A model generated the notes under the pieces. The model saw only the letters and a list, made by a program, of their open reading frames with translations, was not told the origin of the DNA and searched no databases. 64,000 nucleotides of DNA. Source: Shewanella atlantica. GTDB lineage: Bacteria > Pseudomonadota > Gammaproteobacteria > Enterobacterales > Shewanellaceae. The DNA lies in the NCBI RefSeq assembly GCF_003966265.1, contig NZ_RXNV01000007.1, forward strand, positions 124,001 to 188,000. Reading direction: 5' to 3'. This document shows positions 37,247 through 44,633 of this stretch, piece after piece; within the stretch, counting starts at the first letter, position 1; each line of letters starts with the position of its first letter. Position numbers and translations under genes: made by a program.

Positions 37247-38163
37247 CCTACATCTGACTTTTTTAACAAGCTCTTCAATTTTTCACCAAACTGGTACAGG
37301 GCTAGGCCTGCGAGGACGAACAGGGCGCCGATGATTAAGGTCTCTGTGATCATTTCGCCATTTAATGTGGCGCCTAATGTCATGGCAAAAATCGGTGTTA
37401 TCAAGGTCACCAGAGCCACGGTGCTGGCTTTAAGGTTCTGCAGTACATAGAAGTAGGCAATAAATCCAATCAGAGAGCCGAACACGCCAAGATAGACAAT
37501 GGCCCAGATAGATTTTGCCTGCCAGGTCTCGACAGGCAGAGTCCCGTCAAATAGTAACCAGGCGAGAGTGAACAGGGGCGTTGAAAATAGCAGGGCTCCG
37601 ACTGTGTTTGCTATGGGGTGGATGTTAATTTTTACCGTTTTTATCAAGACGCCACTCAGGCTGAAAAGAAAAACGGCGGCCAATACCAATACCAGGCCAA
37701 TCCAGCTATCGGAATTTAAGGATAATTTCGATGAGCAAACGATACCCAGACCAATGAATGCCATGGCCAGAGACAGTAACTTTGTCGGTCCGAATTTTGG
37801 TTCATCGAGGAGTTTCTGAGCTAATATTCCCGAGATTAACGGTGACAGACCGAAGATGAGTGACATAGTACCCGATGCTAAATATCGCGCGGCAAAATAG
37901 CTCAGTAACATGCCGCCGACGATACCAATGCTCGAGAAGCCATATAACTTGAAAGCGGTTTTAGTCCAGGGTAAGCGGATGCGAAAAAGGACCAGAAGCA
38001 GGCTGCCTAATACCAAGGCTAGCAACATACGCAATAACACGGCCATGGTCGGGTGAACTGAGGCACTGCTCCAGACGATACCCAGAGGCGTCGTTGACCA
38101 GATGAGAACGACCGATAAAAAAGCGAACGGTACCATCTTCGGCAGTGGAGCTGGGTTCTGCAT
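37234..38163 (-). CDS. DMT-family (EamA) transporter
   Basis: 309 residues with ten hydrophobic segments in two EamA halves (FAFLSVVLIWSTTPLG at the start, SGVLIKTVKI and GALLFSTPLF in the second half). Inner-membrane exporter or permease for small metabolites; substrate unknown. The C-terminal VGARS and stop overlap the heptad array. The upstream side is an intergenic gap of 370 bp. Confidence 0.85.
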   Translation of the reverse strand: MQNPAPLPKMVPFAFLSVVLIWSTTPLGIVWSSASVHPTMAVLLRMLLALVLGSLLLVLFRIRLPWTKTAFKLYGFSSIGIVGGMLLSYFAARYLASGTMSLIFGLSPLISGILAQKLLDEPKFGPTKLLSLAMAFIGLGIVCSSKLSLNSDSWIGLVLVLAAVFLFSLSGVLIKTVKINIHPIANTVGALLFSTPLFTLAWLLFDGTLPVETWQAKSIWAIVYLGVFGSLIGFIAYFYVLQNLKASTVALVTLITPIFAMTLGATLNGEMITETLIIGALFVLAGLALYQFGEKLKSLLKKSDVGARS

Positions 38164-38540
38164 TACTGTTAACTCCTCATCTACTTGTCTGATCCACAGA
38201 GCAAGCGGGAAATGGCTTCAGGTTTTAGTCAAAGCTATGTCTTAGTCAAAGAGAGTATCGAGCTATCTTGAAGGGAGGACTCTGATGCGGTGACAGTCTT
38301 ATGGCTTAGCTCTTGTGGTTTAGTTATCTTTCACTGTTAGATAGCTCGGTAATACTGCTGTTCGAGGCGATAACTGTCAACCTTTCTCTGTTGAGGGCCG
38401 GTGGTTTTTCTTCATTACGTTTATGGAGTATATGGGGTTGCGAGAGTGAGTTATGGAGGATTGATGAGACTGGCAAAAAGTCTAAAGGGTATATGCTGAA
38501 ATTGGGCTAATGCAGAGGAAGGTGTCCTGACTAAATTTTA
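38164..38540. other. intergenic region, nothing identified
   Basis: 377 bp between the EamA gene's 5' end and the 3' end of the arfA frame. A 65-codon plus-strand frame lacks a ribosome site and is not called. Confidence 0.45.
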
Positions 38541-38783
38541 TCAGAAAGCCAAAGACGAAAATCGAAAGGTCGAAAAATGAATGACTAAAAAGTCAAAAGG
38601 GGCAAAGCCCTTCAGCTTATGCCCCTTTTGTTTGCGGTTATATGAACCTTTGCCTTTCTTCGGTCTTTCGGTTCTCATCTTAAATAATTCACTGGTGACC
38701 AAAGCTTTTAGTGCATTGTCTTTAATTGTGCCTCGTTTGCTATCGTGCTCGATATGCGATGAGGACTTTCGATGTTTTGCCAT
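38541..38783 (-). CDS. arfA: alternative ribosome-rescue factor A, with hairpin inside the coding sequence
   Basis: ArfA recruits RF2 to ribosomes stalled on stop-less mRNA when tmRNA is limiting. The 80-codon frame matches E. coli ArfA in order: GTIKDNALKAL (IKDNAIEAL in E. coli), ELFKMR and KKGKGSYNRK. Codons about 52-63 are covered by a long hairpin (38595-38629), so the natural mRNA probably ends, by termination or RNase III cleavage, before the stop codon. The segment after FAPF is hydrophobic and poorly conserved, as in other ArfA read-through tails. Start ATG 38783. Confidence 0.88.
   Translation of the reverse strand: MAKHRKSSSHIEHDSKRGTIKDNALKALVTSELFKMRTERPKKGKGSYNRKQKGHKLKGFAPFDFLVIHFSTFRFSSLAF
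38595..38629 (-). terminator. hairpin within arfA, terminator or RNase III site
   Basis: On the minus strand AAAAGGGGC, an inner AAGC/GCTT stem, then GCCCCTTTT followed by GACTTTTT. The two 9-base arms are perfect. It lies in the coding frame. Confidence 0.82.
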
Positions 38784-38836
38784 CGCTTACTCCTGTGACT
38801 TTATCTGGTGTTGCTCTATCTTGTTCTCAGTAAGAA

Positions 38837-38873
38837 CGCCCGATACTCTCCGGTCATGGGAGACTATCGGGCG
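38837..38873. terminator. long hairpin between the MBL gene and arfA
   Basis: CGCCCGATA, one mismatch, TCTCC, a 7-base loop, GGAGA, mismatch, TATCGGGCG. No long T run. Probable terminator of the minus-strand MBL gene, or part of the arfA leader. Confidence 0.55.
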
Positions 38874-38935
38874 CCACTATAGAATAAATCTGTCTATTTA
38901 GTAAACAGTTTTATTGCATTTAACGGATAAAAAAG

Positions 38936-40000
38936 TTAAACCTCATTCTCATTTCGACCCGAACTTGCAATTAACGGGTAACCCAGCTCCCGCCATAGAT
39001 TCAGGCCGCGATCCAGCGCGACTGCACGTAAGAATCCCATCTCTCTCAAGGTTGAGGTGGCTAACACCGAGATCTTACCGTACTCACAATAGACGGCGAT
39101 ACGCCGGGTTGGATCGGGCAGTAGTTCATTAACCCGCAGTTCTAACTGTCCTCTGGGGATATGAATTGCACCGGATATATGTCCCTCATCAAAAGCCTCT
39201 CGTTCGCGTACATCGAGTAAGAGGAACTTAGGTGATATCGATTGGCTATAACGCAGCACCTGCTCCAATGAGACAAATGAGATCTTGTTTGCGGCATCAC
39301 TGATAAACTGTTCGACAGTTTTCCCGCCGCTTAAATTCGTGCGTAACGACTCGGTCAGCTGGCTCGGCATCTTAAGATCGAGTGCTCGCATCTGGGCGAT
39401 AAACTCAACCCTGTCTTTCTTTTGCAGTCTTGGGTTATTAGAAAGTTCCTCCCCTATGCTGCTATGGGTCCGCTCCGAGTAGGCATGGGCCGGATAGACT
39501 TTCAGATCGGCAGAGAGTTTGAGTAAACCATTAAAGAGACTGTCGTATAGCTGCTCGGGGTCACCGGTAGGGAGATCGGTTCGCCCGGTTCCACCTAAGA
39601 GCAGTGTGTCTCCTGTAAACACCCTATCCTTCACCACGATACATATAGAGTCTGCAGTATGGCCGGGGGTGTGCATTATGGTAAGTCTGAGTTTGCCGAC
39701 TATGACTATTTCGCCGTCATCGACGTACATATCGACGAAGGGGGCAGGGCTATTGCAATGCATGATAACGGGGACTTTCAGCTGCTTTGCAAGCAGCTTA
39801 CTCGCCGAAAAATGGTCTGCATGGGTGTGAGTGTCCAGCAGGTAGTGAATGGCCAGTCCATCATGACTGGCCAAGCCCAGATAGTGCTCCATCTGGCTTA
39901 TCTCGGGGTCTATGATGATTGCCGAGTTAGTTTCACTACAGCCGATTAAGTAAGATTGACAGCCACGTTCAGTGCGGATCCGGTGAAATATCATCGACAT
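38936..40000 (-). CDS. MBL-fold hydrolase with C-terminal rhodanese domain (persulfide-dioxygenase-like)
   Basis: 354 residues. The N-terminal metallo-beta-lactamase domain has DTHTHADHFS (metal ligands), MHTPGHTADS and FTGDTLLLGGTGRTDL, the ETHE1/persulfide dioxygenase pattern. The C-terminal rhodanese domain (about 255-345) has LLDVREREAFDEGHISGAIHIP and an active-site loop CEYGKIS with its Cys. Expected role: cytosolic oxidation of glutathione or other persulfides to sulfite, with sulfur transfer by the rhodanese. Stand-alone gene next to arfA. Confidence 0.85.
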   Translation of the reverse strand: MSMIFHRIRTERGCQSYLIGCSETNSAIIIDPEISQMEHYLGLASHDGLAIHYLLDTHTHADHFSASKLLAKQLKVPVIMHCNSPAPFVDMYVDDGEIVIVGKLRLTIMHTPGHTADSICIVVKDRVFTGDTLLLGGTGRTDLPTGDPEQLYDSLFNGLLKLSADLKVYPAHAYSERTHSSIGEELSNNPRLQKKDRVEFIAQMRALDLKMPSQLTESLRTNLSGGKTVEQFISDAANKISFVSLEQVLRYSQSISPKFLLLDVREREAFDEGHISGAIHIPRGQLELRVNELLPDPTRRIAVYCEYGKISVLATSTLREMGFLRAVALDRGLNLWRELGYPLIASSGRNENEV

Positions 40001-40148
40001 ACTCTTGTCTCCTGTAGATATTTGTCGACCTAAATTGAGCTTAAATATTACTGAGTTAACATCTTGTTGAATTTAAATATAGTCGATAGTGGGAGACTCA
40101 AGAGGGAAAATGTTTCGGAAAGTCAGTTCGTTGAAGACAAGATAGCGG

Positions 40149-40218
40149 GCTACGAGCTACGAGCTACGAGCTACGAGCTACGGGCTACGGGTTACGGGCT
40201 TCGAGCCAGGAGCTAGGG
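40149..40218. repeat. heptad tandem repeat array (gctacga)
   Basis: Ten 7-bp units: four gctacga, two gctacgg, gttacgg, gcttcga, gccagga, gctaggg. Confidence 0.88.
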
Positions 40219-40248
40219 GCGTTATTGCAGCAGTGGGGCATTATCCAT

Positions 40249-40271
40249 GTAGGAGCGGCTTTAGCCGCGAA
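40249..40271 (+). repeat. REP-like GC-rich palindrome, copy 3
   Basis: GTAGGAGCGGCTTTAGCCGC then GAA, identical to the copy at 8021 over the core. Confidence 0.85.
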
Positions 40272-40315
40272 GCTTTAAGAGGCGAATAGTAATAAGCTGT
40301 AAGTTAATTATCCAT

Positions 40316-40338
40316 GTAGGAGCGGCTTTAGCCGCGAA
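40316..40338 (+). repeat. REP-like GC-rich palindrome, copy 4
   Basis: Same 23-bp element 67 bp after copy 3; flanks (ATCCAT before, GCTTT after) are also shared, so copies 3 and 4 are a local duplication. Confidence 0.85.
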
Positions 40339-40433
40339 GCTTTTGGGCTCGTCATTATGAACTCCGTCTTTGTAAAGAGCAGTATCTATGGTTTTGATTG
40401 TTGCTCTTTAATGATTCTATGGCTTGAAAATAA

Positions 40434-40449
40434 GGTGATATGGATCACG
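40434..40449. promoter_or_regulatory. CRP-like site upstream of selO
   Basis: GGTGATATGGATCACG: inner arms GTGAT/ATCAC around four bases. Agrees with TGTGA-N6-TCACA at 8 of 10 positions and sits about 100 bp before the start codon. Confidence 0.45.
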
Positions 40450-40545
40450 TTTTATTCTCCTTCTTTCATCAATTGGGTTAAAGTAGGGGGATGAGTATCA
40501 AAGATACACTATCTCGACCACGCGTCGATCACACGGACATAAACG

Positions 40546-42027
40546 ATGAGCAGCATGGAAATAGACCTGGGTTTAATATTCGACAACAGTTATGCACAAG
40601 AGCTGGAAGGTTTTTATGATGCTTGCCTGGGGGATAAGGCGCCGAGCCCCGAATTAGTGAAGTTAAATGCATCCCTGGCAGAGAGCGTTGGCCTGACCAA
40701 TACCGACTCCGGGGAGTTAGCTCAAGTGTTTTCGGGGAGTGATGCACCAATTGGCGCATCACCATTGGCACAGGTCTATGCCGGACACCAGTTCGGTGGC
40801 TTTACTCCTCAATTGGGGGATGGTCGTGCACTCCTGCTGGGGGAGGTACTGGATAAAGAGGGCAAGCGACTCGATCTGCAGCTTAAAGGTTCGGGCCCGA
40901 CAAAGTTTTCACGCCGTGGTGACGGTAAGGCGGTACTGGGCGCCGTACTGCGCGAGTATATATTGAGTGAGGCTATGCATGCCCTCAATATTCCTACGAC
41001 CAGAGCATTAGCCGTCGTTACTACCGGTGAGCCTGTAATGCGAACTCAGTTTCTACCCGGCGCCGTGCTTACCCGCATCGCATCGAGTCATCTGCGTGTC
41101 GGTACATTTCAATTTTTCTCCGCTCGTGGTGAGCAAGACAAGGTTAAGCAACTTGCCGATTACGCGATAGCACGTCACTACCCAGAGCTGAAAGAGAGTC
41201 AGCAGCCTTATCTGGATCTCCTCTGCGCGGTTCGGGATAAACAGGCAGAGTTAGTTGCCAAGTGGTTACTCGTCGGCTTCGTACATGGTGTGATGAATAC
41301 TGACAATATGACCATCAGCGGTGAAACCATAGATTATGGTCCCTGTGCCTTCATGGATAACTATGATACCAATGCCGTATTTAGCTCCATCGATGAGCAG
41401 GGGCGCTACTCCTATAACAATCAACCAGTTATAGCGCAGTGGAACCTGGCGAGGTTAGCGGAAACCTTATTGCCATTGATAGATGTTGATAGAGACGAGG
41501 CGATAGCCCAAGCAACCGAAGCGGTGACAGGATTCTGGGAAACCTTCCATAGATCTTGGCTGGCAGGCATGCGAGCCAAGTTAGGCTTATCGACCATGCA
41601 GGAGAGCGATTTAGCACTGTGCGAGCAGTTACTCGAGACCATGTCTGGGCAAGAGGTGGACTTTACCCAGCTGTTTCGACAACTTGCCGGTGATTTAGCA
41701 AGTGGCAGCAGTGAAAGCCAAACCCTGTTTAAAGATGCCGGGAAGTTTCTTTTGTGGCGAGAGTCCTGGTTAGCGCGTCTTGAGCAAGAGAGCCTGTCGA
41801 CACCTGAGCACGTAGAGTTGATGAATGGGGCTAATCCGCTCTATATTCCCAGAAATCACCTGGTTGAAGATGCCATCGATGCCGCCGAGCAAAACGGAGA
41901 TCTTCAGCCATTTGAGAAACTGCTCGCCGTGCTCGCCAGCCCTTATACTCCACAGGTCGACGCCGACGATTACACTAAGCCGGCGCCCGAGGGTTTTGGC
42001 CGCTACACGACATATTGCGGTACTTAA
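40546..42027 (+). CDS. selO: protein adenylyltransferase SelO
   Basis: SelO is a pseudokinase-fold enzyme that transfers AMP from ATP to Ser/Thr/Tyr of proteins, linked to redox control. 493 residues, close to E. coli YdiU. Family segments seen: AQVYAGHQFGGFTPQLGDGRA, LQLKGSGPTKFSRRGDGKA, REYILSEAMHALNIPTTRAL, GFVHGVMNTDNM, IDYGPCAFMDNYD. The C-terminus ends YCGT, keeping the conserved Cys found in bacterial homologues. Start ATG 40546 or ATG 40555. A CRP-like site lies upstream. Confidence 0.94.
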   Translation: MSSMEIDLGLIFDNSYAQELEGFYDACLGDKAPSPELVKLNASLAESVGLTNTDSGELAQVFSGSDAPIGASPLAQVYAGHQFGGFTPQLGDGRALLLGEVLDKEGKRLDLQLKGSGPTKFSRRGDGKAVLGAVLREYILSEAMHALNIPTTRALAVVTTGEPVMRTQFLPGAVLTRIASSHLRVGTFQFFSARGEQDKVKQLADYAIARHYPELKESQQPYLDLLCAVRDKQAELVAKWLLVGFVHGVMNTDNMTISGETIDYGPCAFMDNYDTNAVFSSIDEQGRYSYNNQPVIAQWNLARLAETLLPLIDVDRDEAIAQATEAVTGFWETFHRSWLAGMRAKLGLSTMQESDLALCEQLLETMSGQEVDFTQLFRQLAGDLASGSSESQTLFKDAGKFLLWRESWLARLEQESLSTPEHVELMNGANPLYIPRNHLVEDAIDAAEQNGDLQPFEKLLAVLASPYTPQVDADDYTKPAPEGFGRYTTYCGT

Positions 42028-42254
42028 ATCGTGAGGTTCAGTGCCCGGGTCTTAAAGCCCGGTCTCATAAGGCCAGATTTATGCAGAAAAGCTCACGCAG
42101 ACAAGCTTAAGTAGCTCAGGTCGGCAGCATCATTAAATTATCAAGGCACCCATAACGAAGGTGATATAAAAGTGGGTGTCTTCCGGATTTTTAACGCAGA
42201 TGCTTTGATACAATAGCTACTCTTAGATTATGATGTTCCGGGTACCCTTAGACC

Positions 42255-43301
42255 ATGATAAGGATGTTAATGTCTGCCAACTGCGTGTATCGCTTCTCAA
42301 TCTTATCTCTGCTTTTGTTACTCGTTAACCCTATGGTAACGGCCGATGTTTATGGAGCCGAACAAGGTGCTGCCAGTATTAATGTGAGTATTAATGTGAG
42401 TACTAATGTGAGTACTAATGTGAGTACTAATGTGAGTACTAATGTTAGTGCTAATGTTAGTGCTATTAATGTGAGTACCGTTGCGGGCGCTGCAGAGAAT
42501 GCTCCGGTAATTGTCCGATACAATGTAGCTTCTGAGAATATCGATGCAAAGCAGAACTATTACCTCGCCGTGCTTAAATTAGCGTTACAGAAGAGTGAGG
42601 CAGAGTTCGGCCCTTTTCTGCTCGAACCTGTCTTTGTCGAGACGCTTCAGGGACGCAGGATAAAACTCGTTGCCGATGAGCAGTTAATTGATGTGATATG
42701 GACCATGACATCGCGACAGCGCGAGCAAGAATTAAACGCAATCTATATCCCCATAATGAAAGGTTTGATGGGGTATCGAATAGCATTAATACGAAAGGGT
42801 GAGCAAGAACGTTTCGATAAGATCAATACCTTGCCCGAGTTACAGCAATTAACCTGGGGACAGGGGCTGGATTGGCCCGATAGCGATATTCTCGAATCTC
42901 AAGGCTTTTCTGTGATGAGAGGCAAGAGCAGCAGCCTGATAGATATGTTATCCAGGGGGCGCTTCGATGCCTTTCCACGGGCACTGCATGAACCCTGGGA
43001 TGAGGTAAAGGGGCTCGAAGATATTTTGATTGAAAAATCGCTATTAATTAAATACTCGGCGCCCATCTATTTTTTCGTCAATAAGCACAATGAGCAGCTT
43101 GCGCGTCGTATCGAGTCGGGGCTCGAGCTGGCCATCGAAGACGGCAGTTTCGACAGGCTCTTCTACAGTCACCCCACCACGGCAGATGTATTACAGCGGG
43201 CCAATCTCAAAAGTCGTAAAGTTTTTGAGATCGATAATCCAAACCTCTCTCGCAGGAGCCGTGAGTTACTGAATAATAGAGCGCTCTGGCTTTATGAGTG
43301 A
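42255..43301 (+). CDS. periplasmic solute-binding-like protein with NVST repeat
   Basis: 348 residues. Signal peptide about 10-32, then a repeat zone (about 41-75) made of N-V-S-T units encoded by a 12-bp direct repeat, then a type-II binding-protein domain like bacterial extracellular solute-binding family 3 (NYYLAVLKLALQKSE, DVIWTMTSRQREQEL, YFFVNKHNEQLARRIESGL). No transporter genes adjoin. The repeat acts as a flexible linker of variable length. Several candidate ATGs at the start; 42255 is the longest. Confidence 0.7.
   Translation: MIRMLMSANCVYRFSILSLLLLLVNPMVTADVYGAEQGAASINVSINVSTNVSTNVSTNVSTNVSANVSAINVSTVAGAAENAPVIVRYNVASENIDAKQNYYLAVLKLALQKSEAEFGPFLLEPVFVETLQGRRIKLVADEQLIDVIWTMTSRQREQELNAIYIPIMKGLMGYRIALIRKGEQERFDKINTLPELQQLTWGQGLDWPDSDILESQGFSVMRGKSSSLIDMLSRGRFDAFPRALHEPWDEVKGLEDILIEKSLLIKYSAPIYFFVNKHNEQLARRIESGLELAIEDGSFDRLFYSHPTTADVLQRANLKSRKVFEIDNPNLSRRSRELLNNRALWLYE
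42382..42480 (+). repeat. in-frame 12-bp direct repeat
   Basis: Units of the form aatgtgagtact, with t/c and a/g variants, repeated seven to nine times inside the solute-binding-like gene. Because the unit is a multiple of three, copy-number change keeps the frame. Confidence 0.85.
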
Positions 43302-43371
43302 TTGCCGGATAACGGATGCCCCGAATGTACCGGAGCATCTTGTGCTTAATGAAGGGTTATACCGATTTGAA

Positions 43372-44256
43372 TTATAGTGGGATCTGGCCGAAACGCCCCC
43401 CTTGGTAGTCTTCGACAGCCTGCTTTATTTCGGCCTGAGTGTTCATTACAAATGGCCCCATGTGGACAATCTTCTCTTTGATAGGTTGTCCGGCAAGCAG
43501 TAACAGACCTGCGCCATCTGCTCCAGCCTTAAGTTCCAGTAACTCCTGACTATCAAGGATCAAATATTGGCCTGCAGCGTAACTTTTATCTATGTGCTTA
43601 TGGGAGTCCTGGTCATGGTGACTCTTGTCGATAAGGGTTCCCTCGTAGAGATAGAGACCGACAAATTCATGCCTGCCCAGTTGTAGCTCGGCCACTGCAT
43701 CGGGGCTTAACATCAGATCCGCAATTGCGGCTTTACCTGCCAGATCCTGTATCGGAGCGCTGATACTGGTTTGCCCTGCAAAGGCCCAGTTACCGGCCAG
43801 CGCCCTTAATACCGCACCCTTGTCATTCGTTGATTCAGGGTTCGTGGTGTTACTGCTGTCTTCATATCTGGCCGGGCGCATCTTCTGATTAGCGGGCATA
43901 TTCACCCAAATTTGAAAACCATGCAGCCCCTCATCGGCATCGGCTAATGGCATTTCAGAATGGATAACCCCGCTTCCTGTACTCATCCACTGCACATCTT
44001 TAGCCCGAATCGCCTTGACATTACCCAGCTGATCTCTGTGCTCAAAGCCCCCCTTACGAATATAGGTAAAGGTTTCGATGCCGCGGTGCGGGTGAGGCGG
44101 GAAGCCACCGATAAAATCTTGCTTATCGTCGGATTTTATCTCATCCAGCATCAGGAATGGATCGAATTTGGTATTGTCAAAATCTGCCACCCGGCGAATA
44201 TTCACCCCATCGCCATCCATCGCGGGTCTGGCGGGAAATTGATTTATGACTCTCAT
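43372..44256 (-). CDS. pirin-family protein
   Basis: 294 residues, bicupin pirin fold. PHPHRGIETFTYIRKGGFEHRD carries the metal-binding His and the N-terminal cupin motif; GVIHSEMP and LHGFQIWVN follow, then the C-terminal cupin (LAGQPIKEKIVHMGPFVMNT). Some members are quercetin 2,3-dioxygenases; physiological role in this organism is unknown. Single gene, cytosolic. A MITE-end-like TTATACCGAT lies just after its stop. Confidence 0.88.
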   Translation of the reverse strand: MRVINQFPARPAMDGDGVNIRRVADFDNTKFDPFLMLDEIKSDDKQDFIGGFPPHPHRGIETFTYIRKGGFEHRDQLGNVKAIRAKDVQWMSTGSGVIHSEMPLADADEGLHGFQIWVNMPANQKMRPARYEDSSNTTNPESTNDKGAVLRALAGNWAFAGQTSISAPIQDLAGKAAIADLMLSPDAVAELQLGRHEFVGLYLYEGTLIDKSHHDQDSHKHIDKSYAAGQYLILDSQELLELKAGADGAGLLLLAGQPIKEKIVHMGPFVMNTQAEIKQAVEDYQGGRFGQIPL

Positions 44257-44633
44257 GAAATACTCCTCAATGTGGCCCGCAGCTAACTCTAAAAAGCTGA
44301 CGGGCGAGCTAATGAGTCACAGCTTAACAATTAAAGTATCGAACAAATATCGCGTAAATGTGCGCATATCATTCGATTAAATAGAAGTCATTAGGGTGAA
44401 TATGCTCGCCATTATATGAGAGGCGTGAGGCACATATGGGGGGAGATATGGAGCATTTACAACAACTATTACTTTTTAAAGTAAAGAGAGTCCAATCTTC
44501 ATTTGAGCCCGTTCTTCAGGCCTTCAGTCAGCGAAAAAACTCTTCCCTCTGCGCTTCCGACATCACACCGTCCATATAAAAAGACAAAATCACTGCAGTA
44601 AGTCATAGCAATGTTATCCGATAAAATGCAAGT
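44257..44633. other. intergenic region, nothing identified
   Basis: 377 bp between divergent pirin and the fusion-reductase gene. No clear box for FNR, CRP or Fur was seen. Confidence 0.45.

Larger units (their letters stand above)
40001..40545. other. repeat-rich intergenic region upstream of selO
   Basis: 545 bp with a ten-unit heptad array, two REP-like palindromes and a CRP-like site, listed separately. Confidence 0.7.

Noticed and set aside
38313..38510. 65-codon plus-strand frame
   Set aside because: No ribosome site, odd composition, no support from context.
38581..38901. 106-codon plus-strand frame
   Set aside because: Antisense of arfA, which is recognised by sequence.
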